64,000 nucleotides of DNA from Colwellia marinimaniae (lineage in GTDB: Bacteria; Pseudomonadota; Gammaproteobacteria; Enterobacterales; Alteromonadaceae): the NCBI RefSeq assembly GCF_002207865.1, contig NZ_BDQM01000001.1, positions 310,001 through 374,000 of the forward strand, in the 5' to 3' direction. The position numbers and the translations under genes are program-made. Below are positions 25,867 through 35,508 of this stretch, piece by piece. Each line of letters opens with the position of its first letter. Within the stretch, counting starts at the first letter, position 1. Under the pieces are notes generated by a model, which was not told where the DNA came from, ran no database searches, and saw only the letters and a program-made list of their open reading frames with translations.

Positions 25867-28056
25867 ATGAACCCCCTATTTATCAAGGCATTTTTAGTTT
25901 CTAGTATTTTGATGGGTTGCTCAACAGCAACTAATACTACTGATGTTCTGCCCGCAGCTAAGACATTAAATAACGCGACTAGTGTGCAAACCGTACAAGA
26001 GTCACAAGATCTATTACTTGCTAAGTGGCAAGGACCTTTTCAGGGCGTACCCGCCTTTGAGCAAGTGACCTTAACTGGGCTAGTGCCAGCGATGGATAAA
26101 GCCATGGCTGATAAATTGCTGGAAGTAGAACTCATTGCCAATAACACCTCAGCGCCTACTTTTGAAAATACCATAGTGGCTATGGAAAAAACGGGCGCAG
26201 AGTTAAGCCGACTATTCAGCTATTACGGTATTTGGCGTGCCAACAAATCTAGCCCAGAATTTAGAGCACTACAAGGTGAGATAGCGCCAAAACTGTCGAC
26301 GTTTTATTCAAAAATAAATCAAAATGAAAAGTTGTTTAAACGTATTTCTGCGGTGTATAACAGTGATGCAACTAAGGTGATGAGCCCAGCAAATCAGCGT
26401 TTAGTGTTATTAATGTATAATAGCTTTGCCCGTAATGGTGCGACCTTAAATGTGGCAGATAAAAAACGTTATGCAGACATCAATTTGCGTTTAGCCCAGC
26501 TGCAAACCAAGTTCGGTAATAATATTTTAGCGGATGAAGAAGGCTATGTACTGTATTTAGACAAGTCACAATTAGGTGGTTTACCTGAATCAATTATCAA
26601 CGTGGCAGCAGCAGCAGCGAATGAGCGTGATCATCAAGGTCAATACGCCATAACCAATACTCGCTCATCAATGGATCCCTTTTTAACTTACTCAACAGAG
26701 CGTGAGTTACGCAAAAATGTATGGCACAGCTACTATAGTCGTGGTGATAATGGCGACCAGTATGATAACAATGCCATTATGGCTGAAATTTTACAGTTAC
26801 GTCATGAGCGTGTTGGTTTATTAGGTTATAAAAATTATGCGTCATGGCGCTTAGAAGACCGTATGGCTAAATCACCTGAAAATGCCATCGCCTTGATGGA
26901 ATCAGTTTGGCCGGCAGCGATTGCCCGTGTCGAGGAAGAAGTTGCTGATATGCTTGCCATAGGCAAGAGACAAGATGGTATCGAGCAAATCCAAGCATGG
27001 GATTATCGTTTTTATGCTGAGAAAGTGCGTCAAGATAAATACAACTTAGACTCTGATGAAGTAAAACAGTATTTACAACTTAATAACCTGCGTGAAGCTA
27101 TGTTTTATGTGGCAGGGCGTTTATTTAACTTTAACTTTACCGAAGTAACCGATGGCTCTGTGCCGGTATTCCATCAAGATGTGCGTGTTTGGGAAGTTAA
27201 AGATAAAACCTCAGGTGAGCATATTGGCTTATGGTATCTAGACCCGTTTGCGCGCAAAGGTAAGCGCTCAGGTGCATGGGCAACTACTTATCGGTCGCAT
27301 ACCACCTTTGACGGTAAGAAAAATGTCTTGTCTGCTAACAACTCCAATTTCTCTAAAGGCATCGCTGGACAGCCTACCTTGATTTCTTGGTCTGATGCGG
27401 AAACTTACTTCCATGAATTTGGCCATGCATTGCACTTTTTAGCCTCTAAAGTTGAGTACCCAACGTTGAACTCAGGCGTACGTGATTACACTGAATTTCA
27501 ATCACAGCTATTAGAGCGTTGGTTATCTACCGATGAAGTCATTGATAATTACCTTGTGCATTATAAAACCGGCAAGCCAATGCCAAAATCGTTAGTGGCT
27601 AAAATTAAACAAGCAGCTACCTTTAATCAAGGCTTTAAAACCACGGAATATCTAGCTTCAGCTCTAGTGGATATGAAATTCCATACGGTAGACCCAACCG
27701 GTATTGATGTCGATAAGTTTGAGCGTGAAACGTTAGCTGCCCTTAATATGCCGAAGCAAATTGTGATGCGTCATCGTAGTCCTCAGTTTGGTCATATCTT
27801 TAGCAGCGAAGGTTATGCGGCTAGCTATTATGGTTACATGTGGGCAGAAGTATTAACCTCTGATGCGGCTGAGGCCTTTGCCCAAGCGCCAGGTGGTTTT
27901 TACGATAAAGAAGTTGCCGCTAAACTCGTTGAGCATTTATTTAGTGTTCGTAACGCGGTTGACCCAAGCGAAGCGTACCGCGCCTTTAGAGGGCGTAATG
28001 CGAGAGTTGAGGCGTTAATGCGTGATCGTGGTTTTCCAGTGAAAACTAAAAACTAA
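25867..28056 (+). CDS. dcp: M3 family dipeptidyl carboxypeptidase lipoprotein (Dcp-like)
   Basis: A zinc metallopeptidase of the oligopeptidase M3 family, 729 residues. HEFGH at 516-520 supplies two zinc ligands, and the downstream Glu lies in the segment YTEFQSQLLERW, typical of Dcp and OpdA. Overall pattern and length fit dipeptidyl carboxypeptidase. The N-terminus carries a lipobox (ILMGC, Cys18), so the enzyme is probably membrane-anchored, facing the periplasm, where it would release C-terminal dipeptides. It is monocistronic, ending at a strong terminator. Confidence 0.92.
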   Translation: MNPLFIKAFLVSSILMGCSTATNTTDVLPAAKTLNNATSVQTVQESQDLLLAKWQGPFQGVPAFEQVTLTGLVPAMDKAMADKLLEVELIANNTSAPTFENTIVAMEKTGAELSRLFSYYGIWRANKSSPEFRALQGEIAPKLSTFYSKINQNEKLFKRISAVYNSDATKVMSPANQRLVLLMYNSFARNGATLNVADKKRYADINLRLAQLQTKFGNNILADEEGYVLYLDKSQLGGLPESIINVAAAAANERDHQGQYAITNTRSSMDPFLTYSTERELRKNVWHSYYSRGDNGDQYDNNAIMAEILQLRHERVGLLGYKNYASWRLEDRMAKSPENAIALMESVWPAAIARVEEEVADMLAIGKRQDGIEQIQAWDYRFYAEKVRQDKYNLDSDEVKQYLQLNNLREAMFYVAGRLFNFNFTEVTDGSVPVFHQDVRVWEVKDKTSGEHIGLWYLDPFARKGKRSGAWATTYRSHTTFDGKKNVLSANNSNFSKGIAGQPTLISWSDAETYFHEFGHALHFLASKVEYPTLNSGVRDYTEFQSQLLERWLSTDEVIDNYLVHYKTGKPMPKSLVAKIKQAATFNQGFKTTEYLASALVDMKFHTVDPTGIDVDKFERETLAALNMPKQIVMRHRSPQFGHIFSSEGYAASYYGYMWAEVLTSDAAEAFAQAPGGFYDKEVAAKLVEHLFSVRNAVDPSEAYRAFRGRNARVEALMRDRGFPVKTKN

Positions 28057-28102
28057 AGCTAAGTATGTTAAATAAGGGTAAATAGCGCTTAATTTTCAGG
28101 GT

Positions 28103-28131
28103 AAAAAAACTCGCTTCGGCGAGTTTTTTTA
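28103..28131 (+). terminator. dcp terminator
   Basis: ACTCGC, tetraloop TTCG, GCGAGT with flanking A/T pairs and seven Ts. A textbook intrinsic terminator 47 bases past the stop. Confidence 0.94.
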
Positions 28132-28295
28132 TAATTATTATTCGTTGTTTTTATAGGCTTTTGTAACTAAAATCACTTTTTAAGAGTGGTTTTACCTATA
28201 AGAGTCAATTATTTTTTGATGCCTTAAATATATTCGCGCTATAATTTGTAAATAAATGTAAATATTTGTGCAGAATCACCTTTAAAGGACCTTAA

Positions 28296-29867
28296 ATGAA
28301 AACCTTAACTCTATGTCTTGCCTGTGTAGGACTATCACTGTTGACGGCTTGTCAATCAACCAGTAAAGATTTGATGACTAAAAATGCTGAGGTGAATCAG
28401 CAAACTCAATATTTTGTCGAGGCTAAAATTTCCCTTGATAAGTTAAAGCAAGATATTAGTCAAGGCAGAAAAGAACAACTTGCTTATTTTGCTCCGAGCA
28501 CCTTTAAAAAAGCGGTGGCTGAATTTGATAATGCCACTGAAGTGTATATGGATATAGGTAAAAACGGCGCTTCTTCTTTTAATGTTTTTCAAAGTGATAC
28601 CGAACAATACCTGCAAGCCAAGCAAGAAATAATTAACTATATTGCCTTGGCACATCAAAAGCTTAAATTTTCATATAGCATTAAAGATACCGCGGAAAGC
28701 ACCTTAGCCGAAACTTTTAAGCAACAGGCGTTTTTATCAGAGATTGGTGCGCCAAAAGTGTTTGTTAAAGATTATAGAAAAATTAGCGCTAGAGTAGATG
28801 ATTTGGTTGAATACATTGATGAAGGCCAGGTTAGTACAGCGCAAGAAAAACAAACTAAATTACTTATCGATATGCAGGCACTAGAAGTTCGCACTGTGCG
28901 TTACAATTATTTAGGTCAACTTGATAGCGATATTGCTTATATCAAGAAAAAGCGTCTGGCCAAATATGTACCAATTAGCCATAAACAATTATTAGCGGCG
29001 CGCAGTCATGCGAATGCCATCATTACCGCTACTCCTCGAGCCAGCGCTGAGATAAAAGTTGCGGTAAAACTAGCTGAGTTTGAACTTGCCCATCTTTACC
29101 ATATAGCGAAAGAAGTCAATGCCTTAAAGAAAACAAAAAGTAAATATTATGAGCAATATTTACTGGCTAAAGAAGCGCTGATACACACGGTAGGTGAATC
29201 ATTAGCAATCGCTGATGTACGTGATTTAGCCATGAACAAACAAGTTGCAGCCATAGCATTGCAAGCGGGTACTATAAAGAGCAAGTTAACTACTGCTAAA
29301 GCTGCTGTGTTAGCACTGCAAAGTGATAGTAACCAATCATCGGCAGCAACGGAAAGCCTTAGAGCAGAGTTTAAAAGCCAATTGGTTAATTTAGATGCCA
29401 AATATGATGCCCTTGTTATTGAAAATTCAGCGCTAAATAAGCAATTACAACGTAAAGATATCGACTTGGTTCGTTTACAAGCTTATAAAGAAGCGGTCTT
29501 ACAAATTGAAAGTAAACATGCTGTTGAAAAAGAGCTGGCAGTGCAGGTACAAGCTACCAAAGAAGCAGAGCAAAAAGTACTTGCTTTAAAAGCAAAAGCT
29601 CAGCAAGAGGCGTTAGCCTTAGCGGCAAAAGTTAAGCTGGAAGCGCAGCAAGCTGCTTTAGCATTGCAAGCACAAGTAAAAAAAGAGGCTGAGAAAAAAG
29701 CCTTAGCATTGCAAGCACAAGCCGCAGTTCAAACAGTGCCGGTAAGTCAAACAGCTGAGCCAGTAAAAGCGATTGCAACTAAGCTCGAGGTTGAAACTCC
29801 AGCGGTAAAGGTTGAGGTTGTTGAGGCAGTGGTTGAAAAACCCGAGAAGGAAAAAAATAACAACTAA
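28296..29867 (+). CDS. alanine-rich coiled-coil lipoprotein
   Basis: A 523-residue lipoprotein with lipobox LLTAC (Cys19). I do not recognise a named family. The central part is predominantly helical with charged heptad-like spacing. The C-terminal third, from about residue 400, is a TolA-like Ala/Gln/Lys-rich stretch with repeats such as ALALQAQ occurring twice, then a Val/Glu/Pro-rich tail. This suits an elongated periplasmic structural or tethering protein. AGGACC precedes the ATG. It is flanked by terminators on both sides. Confidence 0.65.
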   Translation: MKTLTLCLACVGLSLLTACQSTSKDLMTKNAEVNQQTQYFVEAKISLDKLKQDISQGRKEQLAYFAPSTFKKAVAEFDNATEVYMDIGKNGASSFNVFQSDTEQYLQAKQEIINYIALAHQKLKFSYSIKDTAESTLAETFKQQAFLSEIGAPKVFVKDYRKISARVDDLVEYIDEGQVSTAQEKQTKLLIDMQALEVRTVRYNYLGQLDSDIAYIKKKRLAKYVPISHKQLLAARSHANAIITATPRASAEIKVAVKLAEFELAHLYHIAKEVNALKKTKSKYYEQYLLAKEALIHTVGESLAIADVRDLAMNKQVAAIALQAGTIKSKLTTAKAAVLALQSDSNQSSAATESLRAEFKSQLVNLDAKYDALVIENSALNKQLQRKDIDLVRLQAYKEAVLQIESKHAVEKELAVQVQATKEAEQKVLALKAKAQQEALALAAKVKLEAQQAALALQAQVKKEAEKKALALQAQAAVQTVPVSQTAEPVKAIATKLEVETPAVKVEVVEAVVEKPEKEKNNN

Positions 29868-29955
29868 TCCTTAATAGTTAAGGGCGCTTAGTCGCAGGGG
29901 AAAATTGACTTTATCGAAATTAAAATAAACTAATAGGTTTTAACTAATCTAAGAG

Positions 29956-29991
29956 AAGCCGCAGTTAATGACTTAACAGCGGCTTTATTTT
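29956..29991. terminator. bidirectional terminator
   Basis: AAGCCGC (29956-29962) and GCGGCTT (29979-29985), with an inner GTTAA/TTAAC stem, then TTATTTTA. It lies between the coiled-coil lipoprotein gene and the convergent DUF2164 gene. Confidence 0.85.
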
Positions 29992-30009
29992 AGCGATAAG
30001 CATAGCTGT

Positions 30010-30267
30010 TTAACGGATAGGCTTTTCTATCTCACTGATGCCTTCGTGCATCATTTCACTAACATATTCTAGCTTAGTGGCAATAACCGTTTGTGCATCA
30101 AACAAGCCGCGATTATAAAAATGAGCACCGACTTCTTTAGAGAAAAAATCTAATAAAAATTCGGCATCAAACTGACCCAAATCTTGGTCGAGTTCTTTGG
30201 TAAAGTAGTCTTGTATTTTACTCACTAGTTGCTCTGTTTCAGTGCTGGAAAACTTAATGCTGCTCAT
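30010..30267 (-). CDS. DUF2164 family protein
   Basis: An 85-residue cytoplasmic protein matching the DUF2164 pattern: IKFS at the start, then YFTKELDQDLGQFDAEFLLD and a GxxFYNRGLxDA segment. Length is typical. The function of the family is unknown. It is preceded by AGAGGAG-like sequence and stands alone between two terminated genes. Confidence 0.85.
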   Translation of the reverse strand: MSSIKFSSTETEQLVSKIQDYFTKELDQDLGQFDAEFLLDFFSKEVGAHFYNRGLFDAQTVIATKLEYVSEMMHEGISEIEKPIR

Positions 30268-30537
30268 AATAAACCTGTAAGAGGAGACGATTTTTATGCT
30301 TCGTGGTATCTCCCTAGTATACCTAGCTAGGCAGTAAAGTTGTTAGTGGTATTGTATCGTTTAATAAAGCCATTTCAGGGTGAATACTGCGTTAATTCGT
30401 CTCAGCAATCGTATATTATCTGTGAGATTTTTGTCTAAAAAGTGTAAGTTTATTAATCTATTAGTAGACGAGTTACTATTAGAGTGACATATTTATTTTA
30501 CTTTTTAATGGACAATATAATAAGGATATTAATTTTT

Positions 30538-31488
30538 ATGAAAGTCTCAAAATTATCAGCTCTAGTGGCTTTGCTGCTCTCAAATACGGTACTTGCCGAA
30601 AGTTATCAGTCTTTTTCGACATTAAGTTACTCACATAGTCGTTATACATCTAATATGCCAGCGTATGATCTTTATAGTAAAAGTGACACCGATGCTGTTG
30701 CGTTATATAGCAAATATTACTTCGATGAAAGGCAGACACTCGGTCCGTTAAATGAGTTTGCTTATATCAATACTATTAGTAATCTTTATGTTTTAGTTGC
30801 CAATAGCAACACGGAAGTTTCTTCAGCATATAAATCTAGAGATTCTAACTCGGATTCAAGCGATAATAGTATTGCTATTGGCGGTCAATGGATAATTAAT
30901 AATTTTATTTTTGGCGTAAACTATAGCTACTACAAGTCAGAAGGTAAGTGGACAGATTCCTATTTTAGTGATGGTAACGAAATCTCTTATGATAATAGTA
31001 GTAGTTATTACGCGGCTGAGATCGGCTACTTAATTTCAGACGACTTAGTTATTAGCGCTCATTATAATGATGGCGGTGATGGCGATGACTACTTTAGCTA
31101 TAGTAGTAGCTATAACTGGCAACTTTCTGGTATGGATTATATTGGTTTTAGTTATAATGTTGATGAAGACTTTGATGTTCATCAGCTGTCATCTAAATAC
31201 TTTTTTGGCATCGCAGAGCAAAGTTATATAGTGCTTGGCGGCGGCTATACCCTTGATAATAGAGATGTTGTATTCGTTGATGATTACTGGAGTGTCAATG
31301 CTAGTTATTATTATAATGATAGCACCTCAGTGTCAGTGACTTATAGCGATAATGATTTTTATAGCCTAGGTGCTAGTTATTTTATTAGCAACCACTATTC
31401 AGTGCAATTGGGCTATAATTCAGTGGCTAATAATAAAGATGAAAATGATTTTGATGGTTATTACTTGAGCTTTTCCGCACAATTTTAA
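30538..31488 (+). CDS. putative outer-membrane beta-barrel protein
   Basis: A 316-residue exported protein. From the ATG at 30538 the N-terminus is a clean signal peptide (MKVSKLSALVALLLSNTVLA), which is why I reject the 18-codon longer frame. The mature part alternates aromatic and polar residues, is rich in Tyr, Ser and Asp, and ends in SFSAQF; a terminal Phe is the usual outer-membrane insertion signal. About 12-14 strands seem possible. No family is recognised; the acidic surface might be an adaptation to salt or cold. Confidence 0.65.
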   Translation: MKVSKLSALVALLLSNTVLAESYQSFSTLSYSHSRYTSNMPAYDLYSKSDTDAVALYSKYYFDERQTLGPLNEFAYINTISNLYVLVANSNTEVSSAYKSRDSNSDSSDNSIAIGGQWIINNFIFGVNYSYYKSEGKWTDSYFSDGNEISYDNSSSYYAAEIGYLISDDLVISAHYNDGGDGDDYFSYSSSYNWQLSGMDYIGFSYNVDEDFDVHQLSSKYFFGIAEQSYIVLGGGYTLDNRDVVFVDDYWSVNASYYYNDSTSVSVTYSDNDFYSLGASYFISNHYSVQLGYNSVANNKDENDFDGYYLSFSAQF

Positions 31489-31519
31489 TTAAGTAACTAG
31501 TCCGACAGCACCAGCTAAC

Positions 31520-31553
31520 AGCCACCGATACTTTGCTGTAACGGTGGCTTTTT
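31520..31553 (+). terminator. terminator of the barrel protein gene
   Basis: AGCCACCG (31520-31527) and CGGTGGCT (31542-31549) enclose a 14-base loop and are followed by TTTTC. It lies just before the convergent Lrp/AsnC gene. Confidence 0.85.
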
Positions 31554-31580
31554 CATTGAGAATTTACTAAGAAAGTGTGC

Positions 31581-32039
31581 CTAAATATAATCTACTGGCA
31601 GGGCAGTGGTATATTTAATCTCTTCCATCGCGAAACTAGAGCTAATATCAGAAAAGTCTACCTTGGTAATCAATTCCTTATAAAAGCGATCGTAAGCTTT
31701 CATATCGGGCACAACTACACGCAGCAAGTAATCAACCTCGCCACTCATACGGTAGCACTCGACAATTTCGGGGAAATCTTGCGCAACTTGGGCAAATTTT
31801 GCTAACCAAGCAGGGTTATGTTGATTGGTTTTTATCATAACAAAAATAGACAGGCCAACATTTAATTTTTCAGGGTCGGCTAAAGCAACGCGGCCTTTAA
31901 TAATGCCAGATTTTTCCATCGCTTGAATTCGGCGCCAACAGGGGGTCGTTGATAGACCTACTCGCTCGGCGATATCACTGGTTGAAAGGGTACAGTCTTT
32001 TTGTAAAATACTAAGGATATGCTTGTCGAAAGAATCCAT
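31581..32039 (-). CDS. Lrp/AsnC family transcriptional regulator
   Basis: A 152-residue feast/famine regulator. The N-terminal helix-turn-helix (LSTSDIAERVGLSTTPCWRR) is followed by an RAM/AsnC effector domain containing the conserved CYRMSGEVDYLLRVVVPD stretch. Such proteins form octamers and respond to amino acids; the target here is unknown. It is closer to the short Lrp-like paralogs than to Lrp itself (164 residues in E. coli). Confidence 0.9.
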   Translation of the reverse strand: MDSFDKHILSILQKDCTLSTSDIAERVGLSTTPCWRRIQAMEKSGIIKGRVALADPEKLNVGLSIFVMIKTNQHNPAWLAKFAQVAQDFPEIVECYRMSGEVDYLLRVVVPDMKAYDRFYKELITKVDFSDISSSFAMEEIKYTTALPVDYI

Positions 32040-32247
32040 TTGGCACCTGGGTATTTATAGAGAATATAAAACTAAAAATTTATGTAATGTTAGCATTTTA
32101 TTTCTTGTTATGACCAAGTTAACATTGAATAAGTACAACTTCTTTAGAAATACTTTTGCCGAGGGCTCTCGGTATTATCTTTTAAAAGTTCTGTTGATAT
32201 CATTTTGTTGATATATAATAGCGCGGTGTTTTACGAGTAGATTAATC

Positions 32248-32370
32248 ATGAAGAGTTTTAAAAAGTGGTGGCATACCGATTGCCCTTTTTGTCGAAAGGC
32301 TAGGTTGCTATTCATCTGGCTTATACTAATGTTAATTATAGATTTATTTTTCTTTCAATTGTTATTTTAG
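32248..32370 (+). CDS. 40-residue CxxC membrane microprotein
   Basis: An ATG-started ORF too short for usual gene finders. It encodes a basic, aromatic N-terminus (MKSFKKWWHT), a CPFC pair at residues 12-15, a basic RKAR spacer and a 20-residue hydrophobic helix to the C-terminus. This arrangement (cytoplasmic CxxC next to one membrane span, positive-inside) is very protein-like. The Shine-Dalgarno is weak (GAG). It lies 50 bases upstream of iscX. Function unknown; a metal- or redox-binding microprotein is possible. Confidence 0.5.
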   Translation: MKSFKKWWHTDCPFCRKARLLFIWLILMLIIDLFFFQLLF

Positions 32371-32419
32371 TGGCTAGCTAAGTCATTAAAATCATGCAGC
32401 TAAGTATGGGGGTAATATC

Positions 32420-32626
32420 ATGGCAAATGGACTACTATGGAGTGATTCTCAAGAGATCGCTCTTGATCTAATGGAGCAACATGTTGATGTTGATCCCCTT
32501 AAGTTACACTTTACTGAATTAAGACTATGGGTACTGGCATTAGATCGTTTTGAAGATGATCCGGAACATTGCGGCGAACGGGTACTTGAAGCTATTCAAC
32601 TGGCTTGGATGGCAGAGATTGATTAA
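32420..32626 (+). CDS. iscX: Fe-S assembly protein IscX
   Basis: A 68-residue acidic homolog of IscX (YfhJ), the small frataxin-like partner of IscS that binds iron. The pattern LLWSDSQEIAL, then VDPLKLHFTEL, RFEDDPEHC and LEAIQLAWMAEID aligns along the whole E. coli protein (66 residues). In many gammaproteobacteria iscX closes the isc operon, but here no other isc gene is in the window: it sits alone before maeA. GGGGG precedes the ATG. Confidence 0.88.
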   Translation: MANGLLWSDSQEIALDLMEQHVDVDPLKLHFTELRLWVLALDRFEDDPEHCGERVLEAIQLAWMAEID

Positions 32627-32916
32627 TGCTTGGTTAATGCTAATAGATTAAGCTGCACTGATTGTTAGCCCAAAATAATAATGCCCTGCAGTGATAGCAT
32701 GCCAAGGTAAAGCCGGTACTTTTCACCACAAAAAAGTAACTGATTTTTCACATAGTGGCATCGAAATATCTTTTTCAAATCTATTACCAATCGATTCCGT
32801 CAAATAGCGCTCATTTTTAACAAATTCAAGCATGCTCTTGCTTTTCAGCAGGGGTAATATCATCTATACTTTTGGCTGATTTCCATTATTCATCAAACAT
32901 ATAAGCAGTAAGTCAA

Positions 32917-34605
32917 ATGCCCCAATCCAAACGCCCACTTTATATTCATTATGCTGGACCTTCATTATTAGAAACACCTCTACTTAATAAAGGCAGTGCC
33001 TTTAGCAAAGAAGAACGCGGTAATTTCAACTTAACTGGCTTATTGCCACCACGGTATGAAACTATTGATGAACAAGTTGAGCGGGCGTATCGTCAATACA
33101 GTTGCTTTAATAGTGACATTAATAAGCATATTTATTTACGTGCTATCCATGATAATAATGAAACCCTATTTTTTAAGTTAGTACAAAGTAATTTAACCGA
33201 AATGATGCCTATCATTTATACCCCGACGGTAGGAGATGCTTGTGAGCAGTTTTCGGATATCTATCGTAGCTCGCGTGGCTTATTTATTTCTTACGAAGAT
33301 AGATTTAATATTGATGATATTTTACGAAATGCCACTAAAAATAAAGTTAAAGTCATTGTAGTTACCGATGGCGAACGTATCTTAGGTTTAGGCGACCAAG
33401 GCATTGGTGGCATGGGCATTCCAATTGGTAAGTTATCACTTTATACCGCTTGTGGTGGTATTAGCCCAGCCTATACTTTGCCTGTGATGCTTGATGTCGG
33501 TACTAATAATCAGAAATTATTAGACGATCCTATGTATATGGGCTCTCGACATAAACGTATCGATCAAGATTCCTATGATGAGTTTTTAGAGTTATTTATC
33601 AGTGCAGTTAAGCGTCGCTGGCCACAGGTGCTGTTGCAATTTGAAGATTTTGCTCAAGGCAATGCCATGCCTTTATTACAGCGCTATAGAGATAGAATTT
33701 GTTGTTTCAATGATGATATCCAAGGAACCGCTGCGGTTACTGTTGGCACTTTACTTGCTGCCTGTCGCAGTAAAGGCGAAAAATTATCAGAGCAACGTGT
33801 TGCTTTTGTTGGTGCCGGTTCTGCGGGTTGTGGTATTGCCGAACAAATTATCAGTCAGATGATAAGCGAAGGTGTTTCTGCGGAACAAGCGCGTAGCCAA
33901 GTATTTATGGTGGACAGGTTTGGTTTGCTAACCGAAGGTATGGCAGAGCTTAGAGACTTCCAACAAAAACTAGTACAAGGTAAAGAGGCTATTTCCGCCT
34001 GGAATGTACAAGGGGATTTCGCTTCACTTGTTGAAGTCATGCATGGTGCAAAACCTAATATATTGATTGGTGTTTCTGGGCAAGCAGGTTTATTTACCGA
34101 AGAGGTTATTACTGCGATGAAGTCACATTGTGACATGCCTATTATTTTGCCGTTAAGTAACCCTTCTCGTCAAGTAGAAGCTACCCCTAGCCAGGTGATT
34201 AATTGGACAAAAGGGCAAGTGATTATTGCTACAGGTAGCCCATTTGAGCCAGTTGAATATCAAGGTAAAACGTACCCTATTGCCCAGTGTAATAATGGTT
34301 ACATCTTCCCTGGTATTGGTTTAGCGGTTGTTTCAGTAGGTATTACTCGCATAACTGATGATATGTTAAAAGTTGCTAGCGAAAAATTAGCGGCGGCTTC
34401 TCCACTGGCTAATAAAGAGTCTGATGAGCTATTACCACCGCTAACAGCCATTGCCCAATTAAGCAAAGACATCGCTTTTGCTATTGCTAAAGTTGCTTTT
34501 AAAGAAAACCTAGCGCTGGCAATGAGTGATGATGAATTGCGCGCTAAAATAGAGCGTAACTTCTGGCAGCCTGCTTACCGCCAATATCGTCGGACCAGTG
34601 CGTAA
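32917..34605 (+). CDS. maeA: NAD-dependent malic enzyme
   Basis: Oxidatively decarboxylates malate to pyruvate, linking the TCA cycle to pyruvate. The 562 residues match the large NAD-linked type (E. coli MaeA 565). Visible elements are the [13 protein letters not shown] malate-site segment, the [16 protein letters not shown] stretch, the metal-site FEDFAQGNA and FNDDIQGTA segments, and the dinucleotide-binding [13 protein letters not shown]. It is monocistronic, ending at a terminator. Confidence 0.94.
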   Translation: MPQSKRPLYIHYAGPSLLETPLLNKGSAFSKEERGNFNLTGLLPPRYETIDEQVERAYRQYSCFNSDINKHIYLRAIHDNNETLFFKLVQSNLTEMMPIIYTPTVGDACEQFSDIYRSSRGLFISYEDRFNIDDILRNATKNKVKVIVVTDGERILGLGDQGIGGMGIPIGKLSLYTACGGISPAYTLPVMLDVGTNNQKLLDDPMYMGSRHKRIDQDSYDEFLELFISAVKRRWPQVLLQFEDFAQGNAMPLLQRYRDRICCFNDDIQGTAAVTVGTLLAACRSKGEKLSEQRVAFVGAGSAGCGIAEQIISQMISEGVSAEQARSQVFMVDRFGLLTEGMAELRDFQQKLVQGKEAISAWNVQGDFASLVEVMHGAKPNILIGVSGQAGLFTEEVITAMKSHCDMPIILPLSNPSRQVEATPSQVINWTKGQVIIATGSPFEPVEYQGKTYPIAQCNNGYIFPGIGLAVVSVGITRITDDMLKVASEKLAAASPLANKESDELLPPLTAIAQLSKDIAFAIAKVAFKENLALAMSDDELRAKIERNFWQPAYRQYRRTSA

Positions 34606-34640
34606 GGTCTCTAGCTAATTGCCATTGCGAGCTCTAAATA

Positions 34641-34678
34641 AACTAATGATGTTGCTGAGACGATATCATTAGTTTTTT
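34641..34678 (+). terminator. maeA terminator
   Basis: AACTAATGAT (34641-34650) pairs with ATCATTAGTT (34665-34674) and runs into TTTT. It is AT-rich but perfect. Confidence 0.75.
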
Positions 34679-34783
34679 ACTGTTTTTTCGTCTATAATGC
34701 GCGCAAAATTTTAGCCGTTTTACCAATGGCTAAAGAGACATTTAAATTTTCAACTTAACTACATTAAATTAAGAGGGCTTATC

Positions 34784-35215
34784 ATGGCTATCGAACGTAC
34801 TTTTTCTATCGTAAAACCAGACGCAGTTGCTAAAAACTTCATCGGTCAAATCTACAACCGTTTTGAAACTGCTGGTTTAAAAATCGTTGCAGCTAAAATG
34901 ATTCACTTAAGCAAAGAAAAAGCCGAAGGTTTCTATGCTGAACATAGTGAACGTCCTTTCTTTGGTGCTTTAGTTGAGTTTATGACTTCAGGTCCTGTGA
35001 TGGTGCAAGTGTTAGAAGGCGAAAACGCTGTTCTTAAAAACCGTGAAATCATGGGTGCTACTAACCCTGCTGAAGCACTTGCGGGTACTATCCGTGCTGA
35101 CCTTGCTGATAGCATCGACGAAAATGCTGCTCATGGCTCTGACGCGGTAGCATCAGCGGCACGTGAAATCGCTTATTTCTTCTCAGACGACGAAATTTGT
35201 GCTCGCACTCGTTAA
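34784..35215 (+). CDS. ndk: nucleoside diphosphate kinase
   Basis: Balances NTP and dNTP pools by phosphate transfer through a phosphohistidine. The 143 residues match E. coli exactly in length. The catalytic His is H117 in [15 protein letters not shown], and the N-terminal [12 protein letters not shown] motif is intact. Codon use is strongly biased, as for a highly expressed gene. A TATAAT at 34693-34698 lies 86 bases upstream and AGAGGG precedes the ATG. Confidence 0.97.
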   Translation: MAIERTFSIVKPDAVAKNFIGQIYNRFETAGLKIVAAKMIHLSKEKAEGFYAEHSERPFFGALVEFMTSGPVMVQVLEGENAVLKNREIMGATNPAEALAGTIRADLADSIDENAAHGSDAVASAAREIAYFFSDDEICARTR

Positions 35216-35318
35216 TATTGCTTAACAGTTATTACTTTGTACAATCTTTTGCTCGCCAGTGCACACGTAGTGCTAGCGCCTTAATCTTGAACAAATTAGC
35301 GAGCTGTTAATGCAACAT
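35215..35318. repeat. 104-bp imperfect palindrome between ndk and rlmN
   Basis: The left half (TATTGCTTAACAG, then CTTTGTACAA) recurs inverted in the right half (TTGAACAAAT, then CTGTTAATGCAACA). An inner GCTCGC/GCGAGC pair adds to the fold. It begins at the ndk stop codon and is distinct from the separate 13-bp terminator downstream. Confidence 0.5.
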
Positions 35319-35334
35319 TAATTGCAGTGAATAC

Positions 35335-35376
35335 AAAGGATTTTACTGAGCAATTAGTAAAATCCTTTTGTTATTT
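35335..35376 (+). terminator. ndk terminator
   Basis: A perfect 13-bp stem (AAAGGATTTTACT at 35335-35347, AGTAAAATCCTTT at 35356-35368) with an 8-base loop and a T-rich tail. Confidence 0.88.
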
Positions 35377-35415
35377 TAAGCGGATAATAATTCGCAGTAA
35401 AATAAGCCAGTAAAA

Positions 35416-35444
35416 TTGCGATTGTTGCTTAAAAAGCGTACAAT
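35416..35444 (+). promoter_or_regulatory. sigma-70 promoter of rlmN
   Basis: TTGCGA (35416-35421), a 17-base spacer and TACAAT (35439-35444). The start would be near 35451, about 58 bases before the rlmN ATG. Confidence 0.6.
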
Positions 35445-35508
35445 ACGCGCCTTGTTTTTTAGACTGCTGTTAGCAGTAGTTTGATGTTAGTTATTGAGAG
35501 TTTTTTGT

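Noticed and set aside
31575..31805. Plus-strand ORF inside the Lrp/AsnC gene, and many similar antisense ORFs
   Set aside because: They mirror codon structure of real genes on the other strand and lack start signals of their own.
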